A stretch of DNA of 64,000 bases from Arthrobacter psychrolactophilus (GCF_003219795.1 NZ_QJVC01000004.1:124001-188000), one strand, 5' to 3'; positions 1-9,132 are shown, numbered from the stretch's first letter. Notes: a model not told the origin generated them from the sequence alone. A program made the numbers and translations.

Positions 1-1025
1 GCGGCGGCGTGGTTCTGGTCTCGCACGACCGCGAGTTCCTGGCTCGCTGCATCACCTCGGTCGTGGAGCTCGACCTGGCGCAGAACAAGGTGGCCGTGTA
101 CGACGGCGGATACGATTCCTTCCTCGAGGAGCGCGCCATCGCCAAGCGCCACGCCCGCGAGGCCTATGACGAGTTTGCCGATAAGAAGGCTGACCTCGTG
201 GGTCGCGCGCGGACGCAGCGTGAATGGAGCTCTCAGGGTGTTCGCAACGCCATGAAGAAGAACCCCGATAATGACAAGATTCGTCGTCGCGCCAGCTCGG
301 AATCCTCCGAAAAGCAGGCGCAAAAGGTGCGGCAGATGGAATCGCGGATCGCCCGACTCGATGAGGTCGAGGAGCCGCGCAAGGAATGGGCCCTGCAATT
401 CAGTATCGCCGCGGCTCCGCGCTCCAGCACCGTTGTGTCAACGCTCAACGAAGCCATCGTGCAGCAGGGTGACTTCACGATGGGGCCCGTTTCCTTGCAG
501 GTCAATGCCGGTGAACGCATTGGCATCACCGGCCCTAACGGAGCAGGCAAGTCCACCTTGTTGAAGTTGCTGCTGGGCCGGACCACGCCGGATACCGGCA
601 CCGCATCACTGGGCGCGAATGTGGCCATCGGTGAGATCGATCAGGCCCGTAGCCAATTCCCCGAAGGCGTCCCGCTAGGTGACGCCTTCGAGACCCTCGT
701 CCCCGAGATGAATCAGGCCGAGGTCCGCACGCTGCTGGCAAAATTTGGGCTCAAGGCCGATCAGGTCACGAGCCCCGTCGGTGCGCTTTCCCCCGGTGAG
801 CGCACCCGCGCCTCCCTGGCACTTTTGCAGGCCCGCGGCGTCAACGTCCTGGTACTCGATGAGCCCACCAACCACCTCGATCTGCCCGCCATTGAGCAGC
901 TTGAAGAGGCCTTGGAAAGCTACGAAGGCACGCTGCTGCTGGTCACTCACGACCGCCGCCTGCTGGAAAACGTTGAGCTGGACACGCGCTGGTCGGTCTC
1001 CAATGGCATGGTCTCGGAGCTGTAG
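1..1025 (+). CDS. ABC-F family ATPase, 5' end outside the window
   Basis: This is the C-terminal part of a soluble ABC-F protein with two ATP-binding cassettes and no membrane segments. The reading frame is open from the first bases, so the start lies upstream. The visible part opens with the H-loop of cassette 1 (LVSHDREFL), then a charged inter-domain linker rich in Lys/Arg/Glu, then a complete second cassette: Walker A GPNGAGKST, signature LSPGERTRA, Walker B VLVLDEPTNHLDL and H-loop LVTHDRR. Known ABC-F proteins act on the ribosome as translation factors or in antibiotic resistance; which applies here cannot be read from the fragment. It is followed by a strong terminator and converges on ccsB. 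Confidence 0.93.
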   Translation, partial: GGVVLVSHDREFLARCITSVVELDLAQNKVAVYDGGYDSFLEERAIAKRHAREAYDEFADKKADLVGRARTQREWSSQGVRNAMKKNPDNDKIRRRASSESSEKQAQKVRQMESRIARLDEVEEPRKEWALQFSIAAAPRSSTVVSTLNEAIVQQGDFTMGPVSLQVNAGERIGITGPNGAGKSTLLKLLLGRTTPDTGTASLGANVAIGEIDQARSQFPEGVPLGDAFETLVPEMNQAEVRTLLAKFGLKADQVTSPVGALSPGERTRASLALLQARGVNVLVLDEPTNHLDLPAIEQLEEALESYEGTLLLVTHDRRLLENVELDTRWSVSNGMVSEL

Positions 1026-1052
1026 AGCACAAGCACAGTCTGTACAGACAGC

Positions 1053-1085
1053 AATGCCCGGGATGCGCTTCGCATCCCGGGCATT
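1053..1085. terminator. Rho-independent terminator, bidirectional
   Basis: A perfect 15-bp inverted repeat (AATGCCCGGGATGCG and its complement) surrounds a three-base loop. It lies between the convergent ABC-F and ccsB genes and can serve both strands. Confidence 0.85.
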
Positions 1086-1107
1086 ACTACATCTACAAGA
1101 ACAGCAC

Positions 1108-2181
1108 TTAGCTGCCAACACCCGCGTAGGAGTGTAGACCCGAGAAGTACATGTTCACGATCGTGAAGTTAAAGACCACGCACAGGTAGCCAACAATCGA
1201 GAGCCAGGCAGCACGCGTGCCGGTCCAGCCCTTGGTGGCGCGGGCGTGCAGGTAGCCAGCGTAAACAACCCAAATCACGAAGGTCCAGACTTCCTTGGTG
1301 TCCCAGCCCCAGAAGCGGCCCCACGCCTTTTCAGCCCAGATGGAACCAAACATGAGCGTCAGGGTCCAGCCGACGAACGCAATTCCGTTGATCCGGTATG
1401 ACAGGTTTTCAAGGCTCAAGGCGTTCGGAACCAAGCGCATCACGGGCAGTTTGTCCTTCTTGCCCGAGGCGATCGCCACCTCACGGCGAGCCTGGAAAAG
1501 TTGCAGCACTGACATGGCAAATGTCAGCGTGAAGAACGCCGAGGAGAGTACCGCGATGGACACGTGAATGATGAGCCAGTAGCTCTGCAGTGCGGGCACG
1601 AGGTGACCCACGGGGGTCCAGAAGGCCACGGATGCGGCAACCACCATGAGCAGGATCAGGCCAACCACGAAGGTGCCGAGGAAGCGCAGGTCGCGACGCG
1701 TCAGAACCAAAAGGAACACGATGACAACGGCAAAGCTACCCGTTGTGCAGAATTCGTACATATTGCCCCACGGCACACGCCCGGCCGCCAGTCCGCGGAG
1801 GACCACAGCAAAACCCTGGACGACGGCGGCCACAACAGTCAGTGCCACGGCCACGCGAGCCACCACGCGGCGTTCCTTGCTGTAGCGCATGGAGTCACCG
1901 GCGGTGACGCCGTCGGAGCCGGAATGGGTCTTGCTGCTGGGACGCACGCCGCGGTCCTGCGGGCCGGTTTCCAGTCCCTGGCCTGTGGCGCCGCGAGCGT
2001 TAGCTCCGGCGAGGACGCTGGCCTGAAGCGTGGATTCTTCAGTGGCCAAACCAGCCTTGGCGGCCTTGCTGAAGGTGAACAAGTCCCAGACATAAGCGCA
2101 GAATGCTACCGCGTACGCCATACCGGCAACCAGCATGAGCTGCTCGCTAAGTTGGGCAAAGCCCTCATTGATATCTTGCAT
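1108..2181 (-). CDS. ccsB: Cytochrome c biogenesis protein CcsB (ResC/CcsA type)
   Basis: A polytopic membrane protein of 357 residues belonging to the System II cytochrome c synthase. With ResB it exports haem and attaches it to apocytochrome c outside the membrane. The tryptophan-rich haem-binding WWD motif is visible near the C-terminus (WGRFWGWDTKEVWTFVIW), with hydrophobic segments and conserved His residues around it. An unusual hydrophilic insert (about residues 45-100) follows the first membrane segment. The start codon overlaps the resB stop by one base (TAATG), so the two are translationally coupled. The order phosphatase-thioredoxin-CcdA-ResB-CcsA is the same as mycobacterial Rv0525-Rv0529. 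Confidence 0.95.
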   Translation of the reverse strand: MQDINEGFAQLSEQLMLVAGMAYAVAFCAYVWDLFTFSKAAKAGLATEESTLQASVLAGANARGATGQGLETGPQDRGVRPSSKTHSGSDGVTAGDSMRYSKERRVVARVAVALTVVAAVVQGFAVVLRGLAAGRVPWGNMYEFCTTGSFAVVIVFLLVLTRRDLRFLGTFVVGLILLMVVAASVAFWTPVGHLVPALQSYWLIIHVSIAVLSSAFFTLTFAMSVLQLFQARREVAIASGKKDKLPVMRLVPNALSLENLSYRINGIAFVGWTLTLMFGSIWAEKAWGRFWGWDTKEVWTFVIWVVYAGYLHARATKGWTGTRAAWLSIVGYLCVVFNFTIVNMYFSGLHSYAGVGS

Positions 2182-3890
2182 TACTGATCCTTAGTTGCGG
2201 GAGTGTCGCCGAGTGCGGAGTCGGAAGTTGAAGGGGACGTCTCGAGACCATTTTGCTCTGCTTCATCCAATGGCACCAGCCATTTGCTGTGCAGTGCCTT
2301 GTTGATGGCCTCATATTCGCCGGCCAGGCGGTGGTCTTCGCCACGAGCCAGCAAACCGTATTCCACCATGGTGCGCCCGTCGGGATGGTTACCCGTACGA
2401 ACCCAGACCCGGCGGCGGTTGAAGAACAAGGACGCCATCAGACCAGCCAGGGCCAGCACGGCAAATACCAGCACATATCCCTGTCCTGGGTCATGGCGGA
2501 TATCAAGGGCTGCGAAGCGCTTGATGCCGTCAAAGCTGATGGTGCCGTTGCCACCGGGGAGGGTGTAACTCTGATTGGGGCCGAGTACGATACCGCCGGC
2601 GTCAAGGTTACGGGAGTTGATTTCGGTCAAAGTTGAGGTGTCGAGCGTGTAGACATTGCGCGGGATACCGCCGTCAAGCCCTAGGTCACCTGTGTAGGCG
2701 TTGAGGTTCAGCTGCGGGTTGAACGGGTCAGGGTCCGAGCCATAAGCTACACCATCTTCACCTACCAAGGCGGTGGGCAGGAAGAAGCCAACGAAGCCGA
2801 GCTGTTGGGGCTTGGCATCGGGAACCTTGATAACCACGAGGGAGGTGTAGGCGCCGTCGGTAGGAATCGTGATGACGGGGCCTTGGTAGGCCACCTTGCC
2901 TTCGCCGTCCTTGATCGTGACGACCGGGGCGTAGCCATTACCTACGAGGTAAATATTGGTGCCACCGATACCCACGGGTTCATTGACCTTGAGCGTCTTG
3001 GTGACGGCTTCTCCATCGGTGCCGTCCTTGACCTTCAGCGTGGCGTTGAAGTCCAGCGGCTGACCGTAGTGCGCCTCGGTGGACCTGTCGTACTTGACGA
3101 CCAGCTTTTCCAGCTGGGCCGAGTACGGCTCCAGGGTCGCATCGGAGAAGTTCGTGCCAGGGGTGAAGGTGTCGTAGCTGCTCAGGGTGTTCACGAAGGT
3201 CTCCCCTTCAACCAGCACGCGCTGCCCGCTATAGCCAAAGAGACCGCTGTAGGCGATGGCGGCGAGGACGCCGATCATGGCCGTGTGGAAGAGCAGGTTG
3301 CCAACTTCCTTCATGAAGCCAATCTCCGCGCCGACGGAGGGCCGTTCGGTGTCGAGGTCCCGCACATCCACGCGGTATCCGCGCTTCTTGAGCATCTGCG
3401 CAGCTTCCTTGACGGCCGTCGTGGCGTCAATGCCGTTGGCGGCAGGGATCGTGACCGTGCCGTATTCGGCCAGCCGAGATAGCCGCTTGGGTGTTCGCGG
3501 GGGTGCCGAGCGCATGGCCTTGTAATGAATCTTGGCGCGAGGGATCACGCAGCCGATCAAGGAGATGAACAGCAGCAGGTAGATGGCAGAGAACCACGGC
3601 GAGGAGTACACGTCGAAGAGCTTGAACCAGTCCATGATGGGCCCCGAGGTGGGGTTGTCCTTCAGGTACTGCGCCACCTCGGAGGCAGCGGAGGAGCGCT
3701 GCGGGAACAAGGAACCGGGGACCGCACCCACGGCCAGCATCAGGAGCAGGAACAAGGCGGTACGCATGCTTGTCAGCTGCCGCCAGGCCCAGCGGATCAT
3801 CCCGAAGAAGCCAAGCTGCGGCAGCACCACCTCACCACCGGAGGGAATAGGTGCCTTGCTCTTGGGTTCTTTCACCACTGTCTCTTTCAT
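2181..3890 (-). CDS. resB: Cytochrome c biogenesis protein ResB
   Basis: A 569-residue ResB-family membrane protein, the partner of CcsB in haem delivery and ligation. Hydrophobic segments lie near residues 35-55, 95-115, 195-220 and 475-495, with a large extracytoplasmic domain between the third and fourth, as usual for ResB. The family-typical N-terminus (AWRQLTSMRTALFLLLMLA) is clear. The start overlaps the ccdA stop by one base (TAATG), so the operon is tightly coupled. The N- and C-terminal tails are charged and cytoplasmic. Length is normal for actinobacteria. Confidence 0.95.
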   Translation of the reverse strand: MKETVVKEPKSKAPIPSGGEVVLPQLGFFGMIRWAWRQLTSMRTALFLLLMLAVGAVPGSLFPQRSSAASEVAQYLKDNPTSGPIMDWFKLFDVYSSPWFSAIYLLLFISLIGCVIPRAKIHYKAMRSAPPRTPKRLSRLAEYGTVTIPAANGIDATTAVKEAAQMLKKRGYRVDVRDLDTERPSVGAEIGFMKEVGNLLFHTAMIGVLAAIAYSGLFGYSGQRVLVEGETFVNTLSSYDTFTPGTNFSDATLEPYSAQLEKLVVKYDRSTEAHYGQPLDFNATLKVKDGTDGEAVTKTLKVNEPVGIGGTNIYLVGNGYAPVVTIKDGEGKVAYQGPVITIPTDGAYTSLVVIKVPDAKPQQLGFVGFFLPTALVGEDGVAYGSDPDPFNPQLNLNAYTGDLGLDGGIPRNVYTLDTSTLTEINSRNLDAGGIVLGPNQSYTLPGGNGTISFDGIKRFAALDIRHDPGQGYVLVFAVLALAGLMASLFFNRRRVWVRTGNHPDGRTMVEYGLLARGEDHRLAGEYEAINKALHSKWLVPLDEAEQNGLETSPSTSDSALGDTPATKDQ

Positions 3891-4645
3891 TAGATTGGCA
3901 ATCTCACTTCATTAGCAAACCAGAACTGCAATTCGTTGATCCACGTGCCCCACAACCCGGTCACCATCAACAATCCCAGAAGAATCAACATGCCGCCGCC
4001 AAAGTACTGCAGGCCGCGGCGGTGCTTCCGGAAGAACGTCAGGGCGCCCAGTCCACGGCGTGCGCCCAAGGCGATGAGCAGGAAGGGCAATCCCAGACCC
4101 AAACAGTAGACAAACGTCAAAAAAGCGCCCTTGACGGCGTTGGGGCCATCGGAGAACGCTAGGAGCTGCACGGCACTAAAGGTGGGGCCGATACAGGGCG
4201 CCCACCCTAATCCAAAGGTCAGACCGAGGATTGGTGCGCCCCAGAGCCCGGCCGGTGGTTTCGCGTGAATCTTTGCTTCGCCCTGGAACCAGCTTAATCC
4301 GCCAAGGAACACCACACCCATGAGAATGACGACGGCGCCGAGCACCTGCGTGACCCAGGCGGCGTCGGGTCCCATGAGCCAGGCGCCCAGCTGACCGAAC
4401 ACCGCCCCAATGAGCACGAAAACTACGGAAAACCCGAGCACAAACAGCCCAATGCCGGCAAACATGCGCCCGCGGCGCTGGTTTTCCAGATCAACCCCGG
4501 TCAGCCCGCTAACGTAGCCCAAGTATCCGGGAACAAGCGGCAAGACGCACGGCGACAGGAACGAGACCAGGCCAGCGAGCATGGCGACAGGAATCGCCAG
4601 CAGCATGGAGCCGGAAAGGATCGTCTCGGCAAATGGATTGTTCAT
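3890..4645 (-). CDS. ccdA: Thiol-disulfide transport protein CcdA
   Basis: A 251-residue membrane protein with six hydrophobic segments that passes reducing equivalents from cytoplasmic thioredoxin across the membrane, keeping apocytochrome CxxCH motifs reduced. Both redox-active cysteine motifs of the family are present: SPCVLPLVPGYLGYVSG in the first membrane segment and GWAPCIGPTF in the fourth. Its likely client is the thioredoxin-like lipoprotein encoded just upstream (15 bp gap). The downstream resB start overlaps its stop codon. Confidence 0.96.
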   Translation of the reverse strand: MNNPFAETILSGSMLLAIPVAMLAGLVSFLSPCVLPLVPGYLGYVSGLTGVDLENQRRGRMFAGIGLFVLGFSVVFVLIGAVFGQLGAWLMGPDAAWVTQVLGAVVILMGVVFLGGLSWFQGEAKIHAKPPAGLWGAPILGLTFGLGWAPCIGPTFSAVQLLAFSDGPNAVKGAFLTFVYCLGLGLPFLLIALGARRGLGALTFFRKHRRGLQYFGGGMLILLGLLMVTGLWGTWINELQFWFANEVRLPI

Positions 4646-4660
4646 AAGGGTGACTGGCCG

Positions 4661-5248
4661 TTAACTCTCAGCCAGGGCGGAGGTGATGAGGGCTTTCAAG
4701 GTGCCCTTATCGGCGGTGCCGAGGACGCGTGCCGAGACGCGGCCCTTCTTATCCAGCACCAGGGTGGTGGGAACCGAGGACGGCGGCACATACTTTGTCA
4801 TGGCCAGCAAAACTCCGCCGTCCTTGTCCAAGATCGACGGGTAGCTCACGCCAAAGTTGCGTTCAAAGGCCTCCGCGGCGGCCTTGTCATCCCGGACGTT
4901 GACGCCGATGAACTTCGCGCCCTGAGGCGTGAATTCCGTGTTCAGTTCCTGCATGGCCGGGGCTTCCAAACGGCACGGGGCGCAGGCTGCGTACCAAAAG
5001 TTCAAGACGGTGACCTCGCCGACGAAGTCCGCAGCGTCCACGGTTCCCCCGTCAAAGAGCGTCGCCGTAAACGTGACCGCATCCTTGCGATCCGCGGCAC
5101 CATATTCGGTGACCGATCCGTCCCCTGCGATGTAATTCTTGTTATCGCCCGCATTGGCCTGATCGGCCAAGGGGTCGTTGCCGGAGCAGGCGGCCAGGGC
5201 CACCGTGAGTACGGCGCCGCCAGCAGCCAGCAGGGATCTACGGCTCAT
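4661..5248 (-). CDS. Thioredoxin-like lipoprotein (TlpA/ResA type)
   Basis: A membrane-anchored extracytoplasmic thiol-disulfide oxidoreductase of 195 residues. The chosen start gives a lipoprotein signal (MSRRSLLAAGG followed by lipobox LAAC, Cys21). The thioredoxin fold carries the active site NFWYAACAPCRLE (CAPC) and the cis-Pro region (VPTTLVLD). The family reduces apocytochrome c cysteines for haem attachment, which fits the CcdA/ResB/CcsB neighbours. An upstream ATG at 5308 and a GTG at 5260 are also in frame, but only the 5248 start puts the signal peptide at the N-terminus; no start has a strong Shine-Dalgarno sequence. Confidence 0.9.
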   Translation of the reverse strand: MSRRSLLAAGGAVLTVALAACSGNDPLADQANAGDNKNYIAGDGSVTEYGAADRKDAVTFTATLFDGGTVDAADFVGEVTVLNFWYAACAPCRLEAPAMQELNTEFTPQGAKFIGVNVRDDKAAAEAFERNFGVSYPSILDKDGGVLLAMTKYVPPSSVPTTLVLDKKGRVSARVLGTADKGTLKALITSALAES

Positions 5249-5366
5249 CGAAGAAGTCACGACGCAAATCTTTCGTTTCAAGGGAAGCCATCGCGCAATC
5301 GCAGACATGGCATTTTGTTCTACGATACGTCGAATAGCTGATTGTCAGCTGAGTGCTGCGCGGAAT

Positions 5367-6029
5367 TTAGGCCCCGGGCGTTGTGGCAGCACCAGGCAGC
5401 AAGACGGCCGCCGGTTCGCTGTAGTTGACGTCCACAATGTCATTGCCATTGAACGTCAATGACGTGAGCGAGGCCAGGGTGCATTCGCGGTTGCGCGGGT
5501 CGTGCCAGAGGCGCTTACCCTCGGCACTGCGACGCGCGGACCAGATGGGCAACTGGTGGCTGACCATGATGGCCTGTGCCCCATCTCCACCTATTTCAAA
5601 AGCACGACGACGAGCATCTCGTGCCGCCTCCAACATGCGTTCCGCCTGGGCCTCGTAGGCTTCACCCCAAGAAGGGCGCAAGGGGTTCACAAAATAAGGC
5701 CAGTGCTTGGGCTTGCGCAGCTCGGACTTGTTGACCTTCATGCCCTCGAAGTGGTTCTCGGCTTCGATGATGCGCGGATCGGTCACGATCTCCAGACCCA
5801 AAGCCTCGGCCGTGGGTTGTGCTGTTTCCTGGGCCCGAGTCAAAGGTGAGGCCACGAGGTAGACGGGAGCGGCGCCGTCGTTCTTCAACGCAGAAAAGTG
5901 CTCGGCAACCATCACCGCCATGGCGCGGCCACGCTCGGAGAGGTGAAACTCGGGGAGCCGGCCGTAGAGCACGCCATCGGGATTGAAAACCTCGCCGTGG
6001 CGCAGAAGATGAACAGTTACGTGAGACAT
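5367..6029 (-). CDS. Histidine phosphatase family protein
   Basis: A 220-residue cytoplasmic member of the phosphoglycerate-mutase-like histidine phosphatase superfamily. The phosphate-accepting motif LLRHGEVFNP is at residues 9-18, a second-arginine region is LASPLTRAQETAQ, and the second catalytic histidine lies in MVSHQLPIW. Substrate is unknown. It is the first gene of the cytochrome c maturation operon, as Rv0525 is in mycobacteria, a conserved but unexplained association. Confidence 0.88.
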   Translation of the reverse strand: MSHVTVHLLRHGEVFNPDGVLYGRLPEFHLSERGRAMAVMVAEHFSALKNDGAAPVYLVASPLTRAQETAQPTAEALGLEIVTDPRIIEAENHFEGMKVNKSELRKPKHWPYFVNPLRPSWGEAYEAQAERMLEAARDARRRAFEIGGDGAQAIMVSHQLPIWSARRSAEGKRLWHDPRNRECTLASLTSLTFNGNDIVDVNYSEPAAVLLPGAATTPGA

Positions 6030-6195
6030 GCTTCCCAGTTTCTCAAAGTTAGTTGGGAAGGGGTTAATCAGCTCCCGGAAAAGTTTTTTTCAATCCCGGG
6101 AATATTAGATGCAAACGCATGCTTATGCCATGTGAAGGATCACCACAGTGGCGATCCTGCCACCGTGTCACCAACTAATTTTCAAGGAGATCCAC

Positions 6196-6753
6196 ATGTC
6201 AGTAACCACCATCGAATCAACCGGTCTTGCCCAGGGCATCTGGAGCCTCGACGCATCACACAGCACGGTGGGCTTCGTTGTCCGCCACGCTGGCATCTCC
6301 AAGGTCCGCGGCCAGTTCACCGAAGTTGCCGGCGAACTGACCCTCGGCGAAACCCTCAGCGATTCCTCCGTGACCGCCACCATTCAGGCTGCCAGCTTCA
6401 GCTCGGGCGACGAAGGCCGCGACGGCCACGTCAAGAGCGCCGACTTCTTCGACGTTGAAAGCTTCCCCACCCTGTCGTTCGCCTCCTCCGCCATCTCCGG
6501 CGACACCGAGGACTTTGAACTGGCCGGCGAGCTGACCATCCGTGGCATCTCCAAGCCCGTCACCTTCAAGGGCGAATTCAACGGCGTTGCCGTTGACCCC
6601 TTTGGCGCCACCCGCGCAGGCTTCGAAGCCAAGACCGTCATCAGCCGCAAGGAATTCGGCCTGACCTGGAACGCAGCTTTGGAAGCTGGCGGCGTCTTGG
6701 TCTCCGACAAGGTCACCATCACCCTTGACGTTGCTTTCGTCAAGGCTGCATAA
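6196..6753 (+). CDS. YceI family protein
   Basis: A 185-residue YceI/lipocalin-like protein that starts WSLDASHSTVGFVVRHAG, the typical N-terminal signature. YceI proteins form a beta-barrel that can bind isoprenoid-type lipids; the physiological role in actinobacteria is unclear. No signal peptide is seen, so it is probably cytoplasmic. The start is chosen because AAGGAG sits at the right distance (6184-6189), whereas the longer frame from 6148 has no ribosome binding site and no family similarity in its extension. It is monocistronic, with a terminator downstream. Confidence 0.92.
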   Translation: MSVTTIESTGLAQGIWSLDASHSTVGFVVRHAGISKVRGQFTEVAGELTLGETLSDSSVTATIQAASFSSGDEGRDGHVKSADFFDVESFPTLSFASSAISGDTEDFELAGELTIRGISKPVTFKGEFNGVAVDPFGATRAGFEAKTVISRKEFGLTWNAALEAGGVLVSDKVTITLDVAFVKAA

Positions 6754-6791
6754 GGGTTCTCCCCTAGGCATATCCCCTCGCCACTGAGGGT

Positions 6792-6830
6792 AGAGGCCGG
6801 TTCGCCATTATGGTGAGCCGGCCTCTTTGC
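6792..6830 (+). terminator. Rho-independent terminator after the YceI gene
   Basis: A 16-bp stem (6792-6807 with 6811-6826, two G-U pairs) with a short loop follows the YceI gene and is trailed by CTTTGC. Confidence 0.8.
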
Positions 6831-6868
6831 TGCCCACCGACCCCCTATGCAAGTTTTGTTGGCGCGGC

Positions 6869-6881
6869 TAGGTTTGGACTA
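6869..6881 (+). promoter_or_regulatory. Possible -10 box of a leaderless transcript
   Basis: TAGGTT ends six bases before the ATG of the downstream gene and there is no Shine-Dalgarno sequence, the spacing expected for actinobacterial leaderless mRNAs. No convincing -35 box is seen. Confidence 0.35.
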
Positions 6882-7531
6882 TGAGCACACCGAATGAGCA
6901 CCCAGGTCCCGAGCAATCCGGCTCGCAACCATTCCCTCCCGGTTATGGTTCAACGCCCACTCCCCCGCCTCCCGGCTATGAAGTTCCCCCCGGATATCAG
7001 GCACCTCCCAGCTATCAAGCCCCGCCGAGCTACCAGCAGCCGGGCGCACAACAGCCCCCGCCTGCCGGCAATTTCAAATTTGAACTACCCAAGGACATGC
7101 CCACGTCCTTGAACGACGTCATGCCGGCCGGTGGCTTTTCTGGAATGTTTAAGGTCAACGGCTTGCCGCAAATGCTCAAGGTCTCGTACATCTTGTGGCT
7201 CGTGACGGCAGGTCTTGGCATCATCTTTGGCGTTCTGGCCTTCTTCAGCAATCTGCTGTTGTTGGGCACCCGTTTTGGCAGCGTCAAGGGTCTCGTTGCA
7301 ACGCTGATCTCCTTGGCTTTGATGGTTGCGGTGGCACTGTGCGCCATGAAACTCAAAGAGGGTCTGCAGTGGGCACGATTGGCCCTGACGGCCAGCGTTG
7401 TCGTCAGCTTTATCTTGTTGTTCCTTGGCGGCGGCGGAGTTGGCCTGCTGGGTGTTGTTGCCGCGGTCTTTATGTGGCTACCCGAGTCCACCGCGTGGTT
7501 GAATTCGCGTTCCCGAAGCCCCGGATACTAG
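6881..7531 (+). CDS. Hypothetical membrane protein with Pro-rich N-terminus
   Basis: I do not recognise a named family. The 216-residue protein has a low-complexity hydrophilic N-terminus rich in Pro, Gly, Tyr and Gln (residues 1-65, with repeated YQAPPSYQ-like units). A linker and a C-terminal half with about four hydrophobic segments (near residues 105-130, 140-160, 168-190 and 190-205) follow. Such proteins are common in actinobacteria. The start is ATG without a Shine-Dalgarno sequence and may be leaderless. It is followed by a terminator and by a similarly organised gene at 7664, so the two may be diverged paralogues. Confidence 0.75.
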   Translation: MSTPNEHPGPEQSGSQPFPPGYGSTPTPPPPGYEVPPGYQAPPSYQAPPSYQQPGAQQPPPAGNFKFELPKDMPTSLNDVMPAGGFSGMFKVNGLPQMLKVSYILWLVTAGLGIIFGVLAFFSNLLLLGTRFGSVKGLVATLISLALMVAVALCAMKLKEGLQWARLALTASVVVSFILLFLGGGGVGLLGVVAAVFMWLPESTAWLNSRSRSPGY

Positions 7532-7566
7532 TTTTCGCTGGTAGCCGCACCGGCTAGCAGCCTTCG

Positions 7567-7620
7567 AGAGAGGTCGCGTAGGGTTGTGAGAAACCCGCCG
7601 CGGCCTCTCTTGAATTTTCT
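7567..7620 (+). terminator. Rho-independent terminator
   Basis: A 12-bp stem (7567-7578 with 7599-7610; AGAGAGGTCGCG pairs with CGCGGCCTCTCT, one G-U) is followed by TGAATTTTCTT. It separates the two Pro-rich membrane protein genes. Confidence 0.75.
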
Positions 7621-7663
7621 TGGCTGCGTTATGGCGCCACGGCAACCTGAAAGAGTACATCTC

Positions 7664-8383
7664 ATGACTACCTCCGGTGAAGAATCCCAAGAGCAACCCA
7701 CCACCCGTCCGGGGAGCTACGGCGAGATCGCCCCAGGGGTGCCCCGCTACGGTCAATACGCGCCTGAGGGATGGGAGCCGCCTCAGGACGTGAAAGACGC
7801 GCAGAAGGCAGCCACGCCGTCGCAGGCCTTGCCCCCTGCCCAGGCTTACCCCGGGTTTCCAGGCACACAACCCGGCGGCCCGCAGCAATCAGCCCTCCCG
7901 TACGGCAGCGAGGAACATTTAGCTCCGCCCCGCAGGGTCCTTTTGGGTAGCCGCATGATCCTCGCGGCCGGAGCCTTGCAAGCCATCTCGGTGATAGCCC
8001 TGCTGGCTGTGCTGCTCATGCCTTCGGTCAAGGCATCCATCGTTGATGCGCTGCAGACAACCTTGGGCAGCACCCCAGAACTGATGGAGGTGTACTCAGA
8101 TCCGACGCTGATCAATGTGGCGTTGTTCTTTGCCTTTGTTTTGAGCATCGCCATGACGGCCAGTTATTTCCTGCTCGCCCGCAAGCTTCGTCAGGGCGCC
8201 AACTGGGCTAGGGTCACGGCTCTGGTCTTGGCCATTCTCTCGCTCGTGTTCCTCGTGCAGCCAAACCCGTTGACGATCGTCCAGGTGGGGCTCGGCGTTG
8301 TCGGCGCATTCTTGCTCTTTGGACCACTGAGCAAGGACTTCTTCGCGGCACGCAAGGCCAGCCGCGGCATGGGCAAGATCTAG
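7664..8383 (+). CDS. Hypothetical membrane protein
   Basis: A 239-residue protein with no recognised domain. A hydrophilic Pro/Gln/Gly-rich N-terminus (about 85 residues) precedes four hydrophobic segments (roughly residues 100-125, 150-175, 185-205 and 205-225) and a short charged tail. The longest frame starts with GTG at 7586, but that start lies inside the upstream terminator hairpin. The ATG at 7664 is preceded by GAAAGAG and gives a plausible hydrophilic start, so it is preferred. The architecture parallels the upstream gene. Function is unknown. Confidence 0.75.
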   Translation: MTTSGEESQEQPTTRPGSYGEIAPGVPRYGQYAPEGWEPPQDVKDAQKAATPSQALPPAQAYPGFPGTQPGGPQQSALPYGSEEHLAPPRRVLLGSRMILAAGALQAISVIALLAVLLMPSVKASIVDALQTTLGSTPELMEVYSDPTLINVALFFAFVLSIAMTASYFLLARKLRQGANWARVTALVLAILSLVFLVQPNPLTIVQVGLGVVGAFLLFGPLSKDFFAARKASRGMGKI

Positions 8384-8418
8384 CTTTTCTCGGATGGTTC
8401 CGTGGAGCGCCTACGCGC

Positions 8419-9132
8419 TCAGGCGCCGGAGCGCTCCTGGTTCAGCTCTGGCGCCTGCAGGCTTTGCGCGTGATAGGCCAAAATTTGTAATTCGGTGGCC
8501 ATATCGACCTTGCGTAGGTTGACATGCTCGGGGACGGTCAAGGCCACCGGGGCAAAGCTCAAAATGCTGTGCACCCCGGCGTCGACAACACGATCGCACA
8601 CAGACTGCGCCACCGAGGCGGGCAGGGCCAAGACCACCATGTTGGCCCGCGTTGACTCCAGAACAGCTTCCAACTGCGCCACATCACCTACGCGCAGCCA
8701 GCCAATCTCGGTGCCGATGATAAGCTCGTCGGCATCCAGCAGCGCCACAACGTCAAAGCCGCGGGATTCAAATCCGGCATAGCGGGCCAAGGCGCGGCCC
8801 AGGTTACCGGCACCAACAATGGCGACCCGCCACTCGTGGGTCAGCCCCAGTGCTTGGGCGATCTTGCGGCTGAGATTTGCAACGTCATAGCCCACGCCAC
8901 GGGTGCCGTAAGAGCCCAAGTACGACAGGTCTTTGCGAACATTAGCCGAACCAACACCGGCTGATTCCGCGAGTGCTTCAGAGGACACGCTCTCTGCGCC
9001 CTCGGCCAACAGGGCGTTCAGGGTCCGTAGGTACAGGGTGAGGCGCGAGACGGTGGCAGGCGGAAGTTGCCGGGCCGGCTCGGCCGTCGACTCATCCGGG
9101 GTCTGCACAGGACTCAAAACACCACTCCTCAT
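8419..9132 (-). CDS. rex: Redox-sensing transcriptional repressor Rex
   Basis: A 237-residue NADH/NAD+ sensor that represses respiratory and fermentative genes when NADH is low. The N-terminal winged helix (residues about 25-85) includes the family motif ANVRKDLSYLGSYGTRGVGYDV. The C-terminal Rossmann domain has GAGNLGRALARY and ends in the domain-swapped helix. The start is uncertain: ATG at 9132 lies within the longer TTG frame (9138), and a TTG seven bases after AGGAG, about five codons further in, could also be used. In actinobacteria rex commonly sits near glutaredoxin and hem genes, as here with the adjacent glutaredoxin-like gene. Confidence 0.95.
   Translation of the reverse strand: MRSGVLSPVQTPDESTAEPARQLPPATVSRLTLYLRTLNALLAEGAESVSSEALAESAGVGSANVRKDLSYLGSYGTRGVGYDVANLSRKIAQALGLTHEWRVAIVGAGNLGRALARYAGFESRGFDVVALLDADELIIGTEIGWLRVGDVAQLEAVLESTRANMVVLALPASVAQSVCDRVVDAGVHSILSFAPVALTVPEHVNLRKVDMATELQILAYHAQSLQAPELNQERSGA

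Noticed and set aside
1564-2187. A 207-codon open frame opposite ccsB, and similar long frames opposite resB (2805-3482)
   Set aside because: They run antisense through clear membrane-protein genes, have no family similarity and arise from high GC at third positions.
7586-7663. Longer GTG start for the membrane protein at 7664
   Set aside because: The start would lie inside the upstream terminator hairpin and lacks a ribosome binding site.
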